DNA of 64,000 nucleotides from Sphingobacterium thalpophilum (GTDB lineage: Bacteria > Bacteroidota > Bacteroidia > Sphingobacteriales > Sphingobacteriaceae), in assembly GCF_038396785.1 (NCBI RefSeq), contig NZ_CP151087.1, positions 248,001 to 312,000 of the forward strand, in the 5' to 3' direction. A program made the position numbers and the translations under genes. A model generated the notes under the pieces. It was not told where the DNA came from. It searched no databases and saw only the letters and a program-made list of their open reading frames with translations. Shown piece after piece: positions 1 through 8,947 of the stretch. The first letter of the stretch is position 1. Every line of letters starts with the position of its first letter.

Positions 1-132
1 AAGTCGGCGTCTGCGCTGGGTGGACTTACCGATATTAAGGACATTGCACCACTGATTGAGTTTCTGGTAACGGATGGCTGGTGGATAACTGGACAGACTA
101 TTTTCGCCAATGGCGGGTATACCACAAGATAA
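1..132 (+). CDS. SDR family oxidoreductase, C-terminal end only
   Basis: The window opens inside this gene: 43 codons are open from base 1 and end in TAA at 130-132. The tail contains FLVTDGWWITGQTIFANGG, which fits the last strand and helix of classical short-chain dehydrogenases, where the motif is usually a residue pair before ITGQ followed by x-x-DGG; here the glycine pair is NGG. The Rossmann fold and the catalytic Ser-Tyr-Lys residues lie outside the window, so the substrate cannot be judged. A hairpin follows the stop, so the gene probably ends a transcript. The AraC regulator downstream on the same strand may be related, but nothing in the sequence proves it. Confidence 0.8.
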   Translation, partial: KSASALGGLTDIKDIAPLIEFLVTDGWWITGQTIFANGGYTTR

Positions 133-143
133 CATGTGTAAGC

Positions 144-171
144 AAAAGGCAGTCAAAGCTGACTGTCTTTT
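144..171 (+). terminator. hairpin terminator after the SDR gene
   Basis: AAAAGGCAGTC (144-154) pairs with GACTGTCTTTT (161-171) through eleven positions, one of them a G-U wobble, with a six-base loop. The U run is short and lies within the stem. Confidence 0.5.
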
Positions 172-200
172 GATACACAGATAACAGAGCATGATAACAT

Positions 201-248
201 AGCACAGCTTCATAATACAGCATAGCTTCATAATATAGCACAGCTTCC
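201..248. repeat. 18-bp tandem repeat, about 2.7 copies
   Basis: Units begin at 201, 219 and 237. The first reads AGCACAGCTTCATAATAC, the second AGCATAGCTTCATAATAT, and the third starts AGCACAGCTTC and then diverges. It sits in the gap before the AraC gene. No function is evident; it may be slippage or a remnant of a binding array. Confidence 0.6.
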
Positions 249-353
249 AATCCGATTTGGGTTCCAAACAGGGGCAGCTTATGATCTCAGACAAGTGAAG
301 ATGATCTGCAGGAGGTTCTCGTGCTGATAACTGTATAAACGCTTATCGAGACG

Positions 354-1196
354 ATGATGAATAGTAAGGACCTAGAAATAGGGCTACAGGATTTTGGGAT
401 TTGTACACTCGCCGAATTCCAACAAACCGAAAGTGATATAGCAAGTGATACTTATTACATCATAAAAATAAATGAACCGATCGTCATTGCTGTAAATAGG
501 GAGTTTTATACGCTGGATAGCGGACAGCTACTATTTGTAGGGCCTAGAAAGCGAATCAAATTCATGAAGGATGCACCAATAGGGGGCTATGTGCTATCAT
601 TTACCGCAGCGTTTTATCTGCGATCAAAATCCGACGTGAAGATGCTCAACTCCATATTGTTCTATGGCATTCAGAATGCCATACAAATTGAAGGTAAAAT
701 GGGAAATCAGGCCTATTTTGATGGGGCTATTATTGAACGCATAAAAATGGCGCGGGTACAGGGACCGGAAATATTGGATCTGGTCGCTCATCACTGTGTC
801 GAGTCAATTTTAATGGAAGGACATTACAGGCTCTCTCTTCAGGGGATTCTATCAAAGCTGTGCAGTTCATCGGAGCAGATTGTTTTTAATAGCTTTAACA
901 TTTTGGTATACAAGTATTATCGTGAAAGTACGTCCGTCAGTTTTTATGCCAATAAATTAAAACTTACAAGCAGAAGGCTTTCCGCGCTATGCGCAGCTAA
1001 CAGCGAAAAATCTGCAAAAGCATTCATTTCGGGAATTGTAGTCCAGGAGGCTATCCGCTTGATCAGACATTCGAATCTATCCATTTTACAGATTTCTTTC
1101 GAAATAGGTTTTAGTAATGTCGCAAATTTCAGAAATTTCATCAAGAAACATACCGGCAAACAACCCCATTTGTACCGTAACGAAAGAGATCAATAA
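354..1196 (+). CDS. AraC family transcriptional regulator
   Basis: A 280-residue protein with a cupin-like N-terminal half (roughly residues 30-110, including VNREFYTLDSGQLLFVGPRK) and a C-terminal AraC-type double helix-turn-helix from about residue 185. The second helix-turn-helix holds LSILQISFEIGFSNVANFRNFIKKHTGKQPHLYR in two parts, the usual signature in which the final proline and tyrosine close the domain. Two ATG codons are adjacent at 354 and 357 and either may start the protein. The ligand is unknown. It follows the SDR gene on the same strand after 220 bases with a terminator between them, so it probably has its own promoter. Confidence 0.85.
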   Translation: MMNSKDLEIGLQDFGICTLAEFQQTESDIASDTYYIIKINEPIVIAVNREFYTLDSGQLLFVGPRKRIKFMKDAPIGGYVLSFTAAFYLRSKSDVKMLNSILFYGIQNAIQIEGKMGNQAYFDGAIIERIKMARVQGPEILDLVAHHCVESILMEGHYRLSLQGILSKLCSSSEQIVFNSFNILVYKYYRESTSVSFYANKLKLTSRRLSALCAANSEKSAKAFISGIVVQEAIRLIRHSNLSILQISFEIGFSNVANFRNFIKKHTGKQPHLYRNERDQ

Positions 1197-1483
1197 TTTT
1201 GGATATCGTATATCATTTGCGGTCTAAGGGCTGGGATGAGTATAAACCAGACAGATCGGTGAGGGTAGGCAACCGCAAACCCTAAGCGGCATTTCACAAA
1301 GACTATTTTTTCAATGACGCAGCCCCCGGGCTGCGTCATTTGATATGGAGCAATATCCACAGCTTTAAAAAAGGCTTTTGTAAATCGTGACTTTGCTTTT
1401 TCAAATCCTGATTGAAATCAAGTATTTATTTCAATAAATCGATAATTATTTACTAATTTTATTAGTATGTCAATCGCTTTTAG
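1197..1483. other. non-coding interval with a perfect hairpin
   Basis: No convincing reading frame. AATGACGCAGCCC (1313-1325) and its exact complement (1328-1340) form a 13-bp stem around CC. There is a T run before it but none after it on the plus strand, and on the minus strand the hairpin is followed by A residues, so it is not a normal intrinsic terminator on either strand. The 3' part (1380-1480) is very AT-rich and leads into a promoter. Confidence 0.5.
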
Positions 1484-1491
1484 TATATTTG
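1484..1491 (+). promoter_or_regulatory. Bacteroidota -7 box TATATTTG
   Basis: An exact match to TAnnTTTG in an AT-rich stretch. The -33 element is weak (TTAG near 1462). It points at the decayed Crp/Fnr gene that follows and may be the surviving promoter of that gene. Confidence 0.4.
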
Positions 1492-1550
1492 TTTAGTCAA
1501 CGAAACGTTTCCCCGGATGCAATTTCACGCTCAAAGCATGAGGAATGTAG

Positions 1551-1685
1551 GTAGCGCAAGGTTATCTCAAGCTCATGGCCGAACAGCCAGATCTGCTGCA
1601 CAACGTACCCATGCAATATATCGCATCGTTCCTCGGCATGAACCCCAAAAGTTTGAGCCGTATCCGCAAACAGATCATTAGATGA
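1551..1685 (+). pseudogene. Crp/Fnr family regulator remnant, C-terminal piece
   Basis: After an in-frame TAG at 1548-1550 the plus strand stays open to TGA at 1683-1685. It encodes YLKLMAEQPDLL, then VPMQYIASFLGMNPKSLSRI with RKQ after it, which is the recognition part of the winged helix of Bacteroidota Crp/Fnr (cNMP-binding) regulators, where the usual form is VPqyyIASyLGItPeSLSRiRk. The roughly 150-residue cyclic-nucleotide-like domain is missing. A promoter-like box lies 60 bases upstream, so the middle of the gene was probably deleted. An internal ATG at 1575 could still make a 36-residue peptide, but it would lack a sensor domain and I regard the locus as dead. Confidence 0.65.
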
Positions 1686-1725
1686 TACTCTTCTTGGCCT
1701 ACCTGATGGAACACCAGGAATTACT

Positions 1726-4056
1726 TTAGTGCAGATCTTGAAAATTGAATCCCACACGGATCGCTTTCAGACCAACCAGTCCCTGCAGATCTTCCACCTC
1801 AAACTGCTCGATATTTTCGTCGAGTAATCCTTTGTGCTGTAGTAGGTTGATGTATCCCATATATTCTGTTTCTTCATGTACATTGGAGTAGACAACAACC
1901 AGTTTGCCTTTTTGTGTGATGCGCTCCGTCGAGCCCTTGATCTTGGCTTTATCAATGCGTTTCTTGGCAATCTCGTAGCGTACATTATAGGATCCATCGA
2001 TATCAAACTGCTTCTCGTCCATGCGAAAGCGGATGGAAATGGGGGTGGCAAAGACCAGTACCAATGAGGTCACTTCCAGCTGATGCGGAAGGGCGGGCTG
2101 GAGCTGCCTAAACTCGCGTTCCATCGCGCACATCACCTGCAGCTGCCACAGCCGTAAATTGCGTAGGTAGTAGAGCTCAAAATTCCGACCGGGAGCGATG
2201 GAGGCCCCGATATACATGTTGTGCTCGATACCGTCTGTCTTGTAGCGCTCGTAGTAATGTGGAAAGTATTCTTGGGCTTCCACCTGCTTTTCGTCGAGGA
2301 TGGCCACCAGCTTTTTATTGATCAGCGTGATGGAGTTGTCATAATCCTGTCGGGCCTCATAAAAACCGCCGATAGAGAGGTTGATCCGCTCAAAATAGCG
2401 GTCGATGGCTTCGGTGGCGACGCTATTTTTGTTGTTTTTCCTGAAATTTTCTAGAATAGGGTGAATATCCTGGTTAAAATAATCGAGCATAAGCTGTTCC
2501 GTATCGGTCAGCAGCGCTTGCTGCAGCGTCGTCAGGTTTCTTTCCAGATCGAAGACCTTCTGCTCAAAGAGTGGCAATCGCTGCGTTTGGTTGACTGCCG
2601 TGAACAGTGCGATCAGTTCCTTGCTCTGATTGATGAGGTCCTGACGGATGGCCTGATTGCGGGATTCTGAGGACCCCTGTACGTCGATCTGTCCATAGAG
2701 CGGATAAACATGGTCAAAGACGATTTCCTGCAGGACATAGTCTTTTCCAAAGGCACGGTCGTTGAGGAAATGGATGGCTTCCTCCTGAAACCGCCATTTG
2801 ACACTAGGGTGTATGGCGGTATATTCCTTTTGGATCACCGCTTCGACCTGATTTTCAGTTTCGGCAAATGCTTTCGAGACTTTATCTTTGATAAAGGGTA
2901 AAATGAAGTTGAGCTTGTTGGCATTGACCGAATTGAGCTCCCGCACTTTGGATGAGGACATTTCCAGTAAGCCCAGCACTTTGTCGCCTTCGACGAGGGG
3001 AACAAAAATAAAGCTCTTCACCTGTTGCTGCTTGAGCTTGTTGATAAAATAGGCCTGCTTTGGATCACCCAGCGGCAGCTTGTCAATATCCGGTACAACA
3101 AAATATTCATCCTTGGTGAGCAGGTTCTCCAAGGTCTCGCTGCAGAGCATGTTTTCACATTCCTCGATCGTCGAATCGTAAAGCAGATGACTGTACAGCT
3201 GTTTTTCGACAATCCGTAAGTTGTACTCGTTCCTGACCTTTTCAAAGGAGGTCAATCCGATGCGCAGATCATTTATTTTATAAATCGACCTGAAAATGCT
3301 TTCTATTTCTGCCAGCTGGACAGCACTTTTTTCGCGCAGCAGATTGCTTTTGAAGCTTGACTCAGCATTTTCAATGGTCGCATCAAAAAGCGTCATAATG
3401 GAAAAGCCTTTCAGGATCCAGCTCTGCTCGGGAAATTTGGACTTCCATAGGGCAATATCCGAAAAGTTATCGACCAGTTCGGTAATATCTTCAGCCGTAA
3501 GATCGAGCGCCTGTTCTGTCGGAAGGACATCGATAAAATCGGCATTGAATAAGACGCGGTAATGATGGATGATATTATTCTTATCTGGAATATCCAAGAA
3601 GAGGGGGGCATCCATGGCATCCACCTTAAAGCCGTAATACTGGCTGATGATAACGCAGCAATTGAGAATATAATAGGTATCGGGCGAGATATCACGAAGA
3701 CTAAATTCATAGTGATCGCCGGCATCCGCTAATATTTTTTCCAGTCTTGCGGTATGGTTGAACGTATAGAGATGGAAGGGAATGGTAACGGCCTTGATCT
3801 CATTATGTGTCAGTGAGCTCGGGAACAGGTCGGCCAGCAGCACCTTGATAATAGGCTCATAGCGCAGAAGGTCTTCTGCTTTTTCGATCCCATCAATAAG
3901 TTCGGGGTATTTGCTGATTTCTTCCAGTAGCGATCGGGCATAACTGGCCTGAAAGCCAACCGGCGATAGGGCCGCTGCTTCAAAGGATGGTATAATATTA
4001 TGAAAAGCGATCAGGGTTTTAAACGGACTGGAATCAAAGGCGAAGTTAAACTGCAT
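1726..4056 (-). CDS. large GAF-domain protein
   Basis: A 776-residue soluble protein without signal peptide or membrane segment. A GAF-like domain is likely at about residues 260-410, ending in VKSFIFVPLVEGDKVLGLLE, which is the typical core strand pattern of GAF folds. The N-terminal 250 residues and the C-terminal 350 residues match no fold I can name; the C-terminal half is helical with many charged residues. No histidine kinase, GGDEF or output domain is visible. Proteins of this size with one GAF domain are common and uncharacterised in Sphingobacteria. It stands alone, and its 3' end lies next to the Crp/Fnr remnant on the opposite strand. Confidence 0.7.
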   Translation of the reverse strand: MQFNFAFDSSPFKTLIAFHNIIPSFEAAALSPVGFQASYARSLLEEISKYPELIDGIEKAEDLLRYEPIIKVLLADLFPSSLTHNEIKAVTIPFHLYTFNHTARLEKILADAGDHYEFSLRDISPDTYYILNCCVIISQYYGFKVDAMDAPLFLDIPDKNNIIHHYRVLFNADFIDVLPTEQALDLTAEDITELVDNFSDIALWKSKFPEQSWILKGFSIMTLFDATIENAESSFKSNLLREKSAVQLAEIESIFRSIYKINDLRIGLTSFEKVRNEYNLRIVEKQLYSHLLYDSTIEECENMLCSETLENLLTKDEYFVVPDIDKLPLGDPKQAYFINKLKQQQVKSFIFVPLVEGDKVLGLLEMSSSKVRELNSVNANKLNFILPFIKDKVSKAFAETENQVEAVIQKEYTAIHPSVKWRFQEEAIHFLNDRAFGKDYVLQEIVFDHVYPLYGQIDVQGSSESRNQAIRQDLINQSKELIALFTAVNQTQRLPLFEQKVFDLERNLTTLQQALLTDTEQLMLDYFNQDIHPILENFRKNNKNSVATEAIDRYFERINLSIGGFYEARQDYDNSITLINKKLVAILDEKQVEAQEYFPHYYERYKTDGIEHNMYIGASIAPGRNFELYYLRNLRLWQLQVMCAMEREFRQLQPALPHQLEVTSLVLVFATPISIRFRMDEKQFDIDGSYNVRYEIAKKRIDKAKIKGSTERITQKGKLVVVYSNVHEETEYMGYINLLQHKGLLDENIEQFEVEDLQGLVGLKAIRVGFNFQDLH

Positions 4057-4295
4057 AATGGTTGTTCCCGACTAAATTAGATTATTGCTGGAAGATGTAC
4101 AAAAATATAAAATAATCGGCGAAAAGAAAACCCAAAGCGGACGGATAAAAACACTGCAATGACATTGACGCCATTGAACTGTGTTTGCAAATAATGTTGC
4201 ATGCTTCGAAAACTACAGTGCAAGAATATGAACGAACTGATGCGGTTTCAGCTGTTTTTGTAGTGCGTATTACTTACATTTTTTGATTTTTTCTT

Positions 4296-4721
4296 TTAAC
4301 CTTTTGCTTGCAGTTCTGATGTTCTCCTTTTCCCAAAAGTCAGGGGGATCAATTCCTTTACGAGAAAAGCTGCTAACTTTTCTTTTTCAAGAAATTCTGT
4401 ATTTCGATCGACCTGCATGATGCCGACCAGATTTGATTTGGGCATTTCAGCAGTCGCGGTAAGGTTATCTGCAGATTGCAAAACAGTTCCGTTTATGTGG
4501 GTATCGTCAGCATCAAAATAGATAACGGTCTTCCTTGCCAACGTATCCGATTTGCCCATTAACGATTTGGTGAGTATGACTTTTCTATCGGAATTAAAGA
4601 TTTGTGATTTAATCGAAAGTGTATCGGATTTTCCATACTGGGTAAGTTGCTGGCCCTGTATGTGCTTAAGATTGCATAGTAAAAATAGGACAATGATCAA
4701 TAGAGGTTTTATTGTATTCAT
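4296..4721 (-). pseudogene. truncated exported esterase (PF00756-like), N-terminal part
   Basis: A 141-residue frame with a clear signal peptide (MNTIKPLLIIVLFLLCNL, cleavage near IQGQ). The following part, IKSQIFNSDRKV, then VIYFDADD, then VGIMQVDRNTEFL and FLVKELIPLTF, matches the order of elements in the first half of the putative esterase family, where the usual forms are IxSxxLxExR, PVIYxLDG, VVGIxNTDRTRDL and FLxKELIPyI. The frame ends right where the nucleophile elbow GHSFGG should begin, so the catalytic serine, aspartate and histidine are absent. No continuation is seen downstream in other frames. It could still be expressed as a small exported protein. The similarity is judged by eye. 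Confidence 0.5.
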
Positions 4722-4766
4722 CTTGTATTTTTTAATAATCCAAATTTTATATAAATCTAAGAGTGA

Positions 4767-5624
4767 TTAATCCAATAAATAGATCTTCTTTTCTTTTAAG
4801 TTGAATCCGAGCTTTTTGCCCAGCCAATTGATGCTGGTCTTTCCTTCATAGATCAATCCTTCAACAAATGAGACCGTAGGAGTCTCTACTTTTGAGAAAG
4901 AATTGGAGACAGATGAAATTCTTCCTTTGTAATATTTTGTTTTTATCTCGGGATTAAACTCACTAGCTCTCGCCGTTATTTCCAGTTTGGACGGATCCAA
5001 TCCCAAGATAGGGATAAACCGATCGCTAAACCAAAATGAATCATCGCCAGCTCCTGAATCCAATAAAATGTTGATCCTGTACTTGTCGTTTAGATATACT
5101 TCCGTGGTGATATCAAGAGATCGATCGGCATTGGTCGTCAGTTGTATCTGAATAATTTTCTCACTTTTTAGTTTTTCCTTCGGAAAAATAAGCTGTTTCT
5201 TTGTGTAGTCTATTATAAACTCAGTGTCGTAAAGCATTGGAAGGGAAATTAGGCCATTAATACCGGCCAATTTCATGTCGAATGTTGAAAACGGAATATC
5301 ATTAAACTCTTTACCATTGAATTTAATGGTAGAGGATCTGTAAATAGGGATTGTCATTTTTTCACCTGTTGCGCGAAATGCCGTGAGAAAATTATAGCTT
5401 TCATTTTTTTTCAGGTCTTTGGCAAAATCTTCAAAAAAAAGATTAATCCCCCCGCCTGTATCGAAGATAAAATTTCCTTTCTTTCCTTCGATTTCAGCTT
5501 CTACTACAATATGACCGGAGGCTAATAGTTGTAATGGAAGGCTTTGGCCCAAGGTGGTAAATGGTAAGATTATGATGGCGATTATGCTTAAATAAAATTG
5601 CCTCGTTAATACGGTTTTATACAT
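4767..5624 (-). CDS. exported retropepsin-like aspartyl protease
   Basis: A 285-residue protein with a signal peptide (hydrophobic stretch LSIIAIIILPFTTL, cleavage after LGQ). Two half-sites of a pepsin-type fold are visible: FIFDTGGGINLFF at about residues 52-64 and ILLDSGAGDDSFWF at about 185-198. DTG and DSG would supply the two catalytic aspartates, so both lobes lie in one chain. This is the aspartyl protease family found widely in Bacteroidota as periplasmic or lipid-anchored proteins of unknown substrate. It precedes the truncated esterase by 45 bases on the same strand and may be co-transcribed with it. Confidence 0.8.
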   Translation of the reverse strand: MYKTVLTRQFYLSIIAIIILPFTTLGQSLPLQLLASGHIVVEAEIEGKKGNFIFDTGGGINLFFEDFAKDLKKNESYNFLTAFRATGEKMTIPIYRSSTIKFNGKEFNDIPFSTFDMKLAGINGLISLPMLYDTEFIIDYTKKQLIFPKEKLKSEKIIQIQLTTNADRSLDITTEVYLNDKYRINILLDSGAGDDSFWFSDRFIPILGLDPSKLEITARASEFNPEIKTKYYKGRISSVSNSFSKVETPTVSFVEGLIYEGKTSINWLGKKLGFNLKEKKIYLLD

Positions 5625-5889
5625 GTCGGAGTGATTTTAGATTTAAAGATGAAATGGTCATTTTTAATCGCTTTTGCCAGAATAGCTAAGCGAATCTTTA
5701 TTTCAATATAAAGATAAATAAAATTGCTTATAGTTTCATCATCTACCTTTAAAACTGGACTGTTACTTATCAGGTAATAAAGACAGCTGTCGACACACTT
5801 TCAATTTCTATCAGCATCAATTCAAAAATTCCAGCTTGTTCATTACGGTCGGAACACGAGACAAGAAAATGTTTTTTCTTTCGTTGGTA

Positions 5890-6798
5890 TTAATCCACTC
5901 CCTGGGTATGCATGGGGATCTTATAGATAGCTGTTGATGCGGTTATAAATAAAACCGTACGATCTTCACCTCCAAAACAGACATTGGATGTCCATGGTTC
6001 ATTTACTTCAATATGGCCAATCAGCAGGCCCGTCGGACTATAAATAAAGACGCCTTTGCCCGTTAGGTAAATATTTCCTTGATGATCCAATGTCATCCCG
6101 TCAGATCCTTTATCGATAAGCGCTGTCTGTCCGCTGAGCTTGCCGTCAGATTCAATGGTATACCTGTACGTTTTATTCCGTTCGATATCTGCGACATAAA
6201 GGTATCTTCCATCGGGCGAGCCGACAATGCCGTTCGGTTTGCTGACATCATCAGCTACTACGATGGGTTTCTTCGCTTTTCCTGGAGGAAGGTAGTAGAC
6301 TTTCTGCCCCGCTATTTCTGGCTTTTTCCGGGTCCAATAATCGCGCAGATAAAAGGGGTCTGTAAAGTAGATGCCACCTTTCTTGTCTGCCCAAAGATCA
6401 TTTGGACCATTCAGTTTCTTTCCATCGACAGCTGTCAGCAGGACGGTAACCTGACCATCTTTGCTGATTGACCAGATTTCGTTCTTTTCGTCGGCACAGG
6501 CAAGGAGCTGCCCCTGATGGTTAAAGTACAATCCATTTGCGCGGCCTGCAGAATCTTTAAAAAGCGCAAGTTGCCCTTTGGTGCTATATTTCCAGATTTT
6601 GTTGTTGGGCTGGTCGGTAAAATAGATGTCCCCGGCCTTGTCCACTGCCGGCCCTTCGGTAAAGGCAAACTGTCGGGCTATTAATTTTAAGCTGTCCTGA
6701 TGAAACAACTGTGCGCTGAGATCTAAGCCATTTAAGGAGAAGAGTACGGACAGCAGGAGTGTAGGCCAGTGCCTGCGAGAATGAGCTGAATGGAACAT
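5890..6798 (-). CDS. exported SMP-30/gluconolactonase-like protein
   Basis: A 302-residue beta-propeller protein of the SMP-30/gluconolactonase/LRE family. The N-terminus has two arginines followed by a hydrophobic segment (HWPTLLLSVLFSL, cleavage near LSAQ). Family signatures are FTEGPAVDKAGDIYFTDQ near residue 47, NGPNDLWADKKGGIYFTDP near 125, and KPNGIVGSPDGRYLYVAD near 188; the Glu, Asn and Asp of these motifs bind the divalent metal in known members. It probably hydrolyses a sugar lactone in the periplasm. It lies 45 bases downstream of acr3 on the same strand, but its function has no clear link to arsenic. Confidence 0.85.
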   Translation of the reverse strand: MFHSAHSRRHWPTLLLSVLFSLNGLDLSAQLFHQDSLKLIARQFAFTEGPAVDKAGDIYFTDQPNNKIWKYSTKGQLALFKDSAGRANGLYFNHQGQLLACADEKNEIWSISKDGQVTVLLTAVDGKKLNGPNDLWADKKGGIYFTDPFYLRDYWTRKKPEIAGQKVYYLPPGKAKKPIVVADDVSKPNGIVGSPDGRYLYVADIERNKTYRYTIESDGKLSGQTALIDKGSDGMTLDHQGNIYLTGKGVFIYSPTGLLIGHIEVNEPWTSNVCFGGEDRTVLFITASTAIYKIPMHTQGVD

Positions 6799-6843
6799 AT
6801 CAACTAATTTATCAATTTTCTGGCAATAAATAATTTTCTTGGG

Positions 6844-7917
6844 CTATACCACCTGGCCTTTGTAATATTTCTTTCTTAACCAAAAAGCTACATTGACCAA
6901 GGCAATCAATGCAGGCACTTCCACGAGTGGACCGATAACACCGGCAAATGCCTGGCCACTGTTGATGCCGAAGACGCCAATAGCAACTGCAATAGCCAAC
7001 TCAAAATTATTACCGGAAGCTGTAAAAGAAATGGCTGCATTTTTGGAATAATCTGCGCCCATTCGTTTACCGATAAAAAAGCTCACCAGGAACATAATGG
7101 CAAAATAGATCACCAAAGGAATCGCAATTCTGACAACGTCCATAGGAATCTGAACGATCAGTTCGCCTTTCAGGCTGAACATGACTACAATTGTAAATAA
7201 TAATGCGATTAAGGTGATGGGAGAGATCAGCGGTACAAATTTGCTTTGGAACCATTCTTCTCCATTTAACTTAATCAGGCCATAACGGCTGATTATGCCC
7301 ATTGCAAAGGGAATGCCCAAATAAATTCCGACACTTTCCGCAATCTGACCGATCGAAATATTGACATCAAGACCTTTCATCCCAAATACTGGGGGCAGAA
7401 CGGTGATAAAGATATAAGCATAGACGCTGTACAATAAAACCTGAAAAATGCTATTGAGGGCGATGAGTCCAGCGGCATACTCGCGGTTTCCTTCTGCCAG
7501 CTCATTCCATACAACGACCATTGCAATGCAGCGGGCTAGCCCGATAAGAATAAGGCCGATCATATATTCGGGGTAGTCCCGCAGAAATACAATAGCTAGG
7601 ATAAACATTAAAATAGGCCCTATGATCCAGTTCAGGAGTAGGGAGGCCCCCAGTATCTTTGTGTCCTTAAATACCTTGCCCATATTTTCATATTTCACCT
7701 TGGCAAGTGGTGGATACATCATCAGTATCAGGCCAATGGCAAGTGGAATATTGGTGGTGCCACTTGAGAAAGAATTGATAAAATCAGACGAAGACGGGAA
7801 AAGGAATCCAATAGATACTCCGATTGCCATCGCCAGGAAAATCCATAAGGTAAGGTATCGGTCGAGGAAACTCAATTTTTTCCTTTCATGTGCTGGGGCG
7901 CAGTTGTTGGCTGACAT
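6844..7917 (-). CDS. acr3: arsenite efflux transporter, ACR3 family
   Basis: A 357-residue inner-membrane protein with about ten hydrophobic segments. [18 protein letters not shown] in the fourth segment holds the cysteine that is essential in characterised ACR3 carriers, and [20 protein letters not shown] is typical of the family. It exports arsenite, the product of ArsC, using the membrane potential. It is the last of four genes transcribed leftwards from arsR; the ATG at 7917 lies 21 bases after the arsC stop. The early HERKK stretch is cytoplasmic. The name arsB is often used for this gene, but the sequence is ACR3 and not the ArsB antiporter. Confidence 0.93.
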   Translation of the reverse strand: MSANNCAPAHERKKLSFLDRYLTLWIFLAMAIGVSIGFLFPSSSDFINSFSSGTTNIPLAIGLILMMYPPLAKVKYENMGKVFKDTKILGASLLLNWIIGPILMFILAIVFLRDYPEYMIGLILIGLARCIAMVVVWNELAEGNREYAAGLIALNSIFQVLLYSVYAYIFITVLPPVFGMKGLDVNISIGQIAESVGIYLGIPFAMGIISRYGLIKLNGEEWFQSKFVPLISPITLIALLFTIVVMFSLKGELIVQIPMDVVRIAIPLVIYFAIMFLVSFFIGKRMGADYSKNAAISFTASGNNFELAIAVAIGVFGINSGQAFAGVIGPLVEVPALIALVNVAFWLRKKYYKGQVV

Positions 7918-7938
7918 ATTTTTTTGTTAGTGGGATGT

Positions 7939-8358
7939 TTATTTATCGAGATTTTCCGCTACAAATTCAGCATTGTATGTTTTGATAAGATCACGTACCC
8001 TTCTGAATTCATTCATAACTTCTTCCTCCGTCCCGGTAGCTTTTGCCGGGTCTGGGAAATTGTAATGTAGTTTTTTAGCCCTTGAAGGAAAATATGGACA
8101 ACTCTCTTTGGCATTATCACAGACCGTAATTACATAGTCAAAGTCTATTGCCGCATACTCATTGACATGATTAGAGGTGTGGGATGAGATATCAATGCCG
8201 GCTTCAGCCATAACCTGAATGGCTTTAGGGTTAACACCATGCGTTTCTATGCCGGCGCTATAAACCTCGGCTCGGCTACCTGCGAAATGTCTTAAAAATC
8301 CTTCTGCAATTTGGCTGCGGCAACTGTTGCCGGTGCAGAGTACCAATATTTTTTCCAT
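7939..8358 (-). CDS. arsC: arsenate reductase, thioredoxin-coupled type
   Basis: A 139-residue member of the low-molecular-weight phosphatase-like arsenate reductases. The anion loop CTGNSCR (Cys8 to Arg14) has the CX5R pattern, and VCDNAKESC further on carries the second and third redox cysteines that pass the disulfide to thioredoxin in the Bacillus/Staphylococcus class. DYVITVCD and FPDPAKATG supply the conserved aspartates. It reduces arsenate to arsenite in the cytoplasm for export by the ACR3 protein encoded next. It starts 15 bases after the end of the DUF6428 gene. Confidence 0.93.
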   Translation of the reverse strand: MEKILVLCTGNSCRSQIAEGFLRHFAGSRAEVYSAGIETHGVNPKAIQVMAEAGIDISSHTSNHVNEYAAIDFDYVITVCDNAKESCPYFPSRAKKLHYNFPDPAKATGTEEEVMNEFRRVRDLIKTYNAEFVAENLDK

Positions 8359-8373
8359 TTTTTAAGTTCTTGA

Positions 8374-8943
8374 TTAGCAGCAGCCGCCACCAGGTTTACA
8401 AACGGGGCCATCAGCAGCCAGATTAACCATTTCCAGCTTTACAGGTTCGGCTTTGGCAACGGGGGCGCAGCATTCTTCTCCAGCTGACGTGGTGCCACAA
8501 CTTCCTCCGCGGTTAATGGCTTTGCACTGGGTATAATCTGGAGTAAGGTTAACGATTAAATCTTGTCCGGACACGGTAAAATTACCCGGATACATTTGGC
8601 GTGTATCGAACTGCGAGTTGCCAAATTCAATTTTTACAATAGCATTGGGATTAAGCGGTAATTTCTTTTCAACGATATCCACGATAGACATCGCTTTACT
8701 TGCTTGCATTGCACGGCCTTCTTCTGTTTCCCTTGGTTCCCATAGTTGGACAATGATTTCAGTCCAGGAGTTCATTACGCCACCACAATCGACGGATACG
8801 ATCGGAGCCTGTTTGATTTCTGTGATATGGTAGGAGGGATCTACCCATTTACCTGCTGCATATTCAAATTGTAAAATTTGATTCGGGTTTTGCTGGAGCT
8901 GCGTTTTAAACGTTTCCCAGTTGATAAATTCGGAGTTGTTCAT
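8374..8943 (-). CDS. DUF6428 family protein with cysteine-rich tail
   Basis: I place the start at the ATG at 8943, giving 189 residues; an upstream TTG at 8955 falls inside the operator and is unlikely. The first 140 residues are the DUF6428 domain, a family of unknown function that recurs in Bacteroidota arsenic operons. It has a conserved cysteine near VSVDCGGVMNSWTEI. The last 50 residues are rich in cysteine: CKAINRGGSCG, EECCAP and CKPGGGCC. Such a tail could bind arsenite or another soft metal and act as a chaperone for ACR3 or ArsC; this is inference. It sits between arsR and arsC with its own operator just before the start. Confidence 0.8.
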   Translation of the reverse strand: MNNSEFINWETFKTQLQQNPNQILQFEYAAGKWVDPSYHITEIKQAPIVSVDCGGVMNSWTEIIVQLWEPRETEEGRAMQASKAMSIVDIVEKKLPLNPNAIVKIEFGNSQFDTRQMYPGNFTVSGQDLIVNLTPDYTQCKAINRGGSCGTTSAGEECCAPVAKAEPVKLEMVNLAADGPVCKPGGGCC

Positions 8944-8947
8944 GCTA

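Noticed and set aside
1497..1757. 86-residue minus-strand frame
   Set aside because: It is the antisense of the Crp/Fnr remnant and overlaps the end of the GAF gene.
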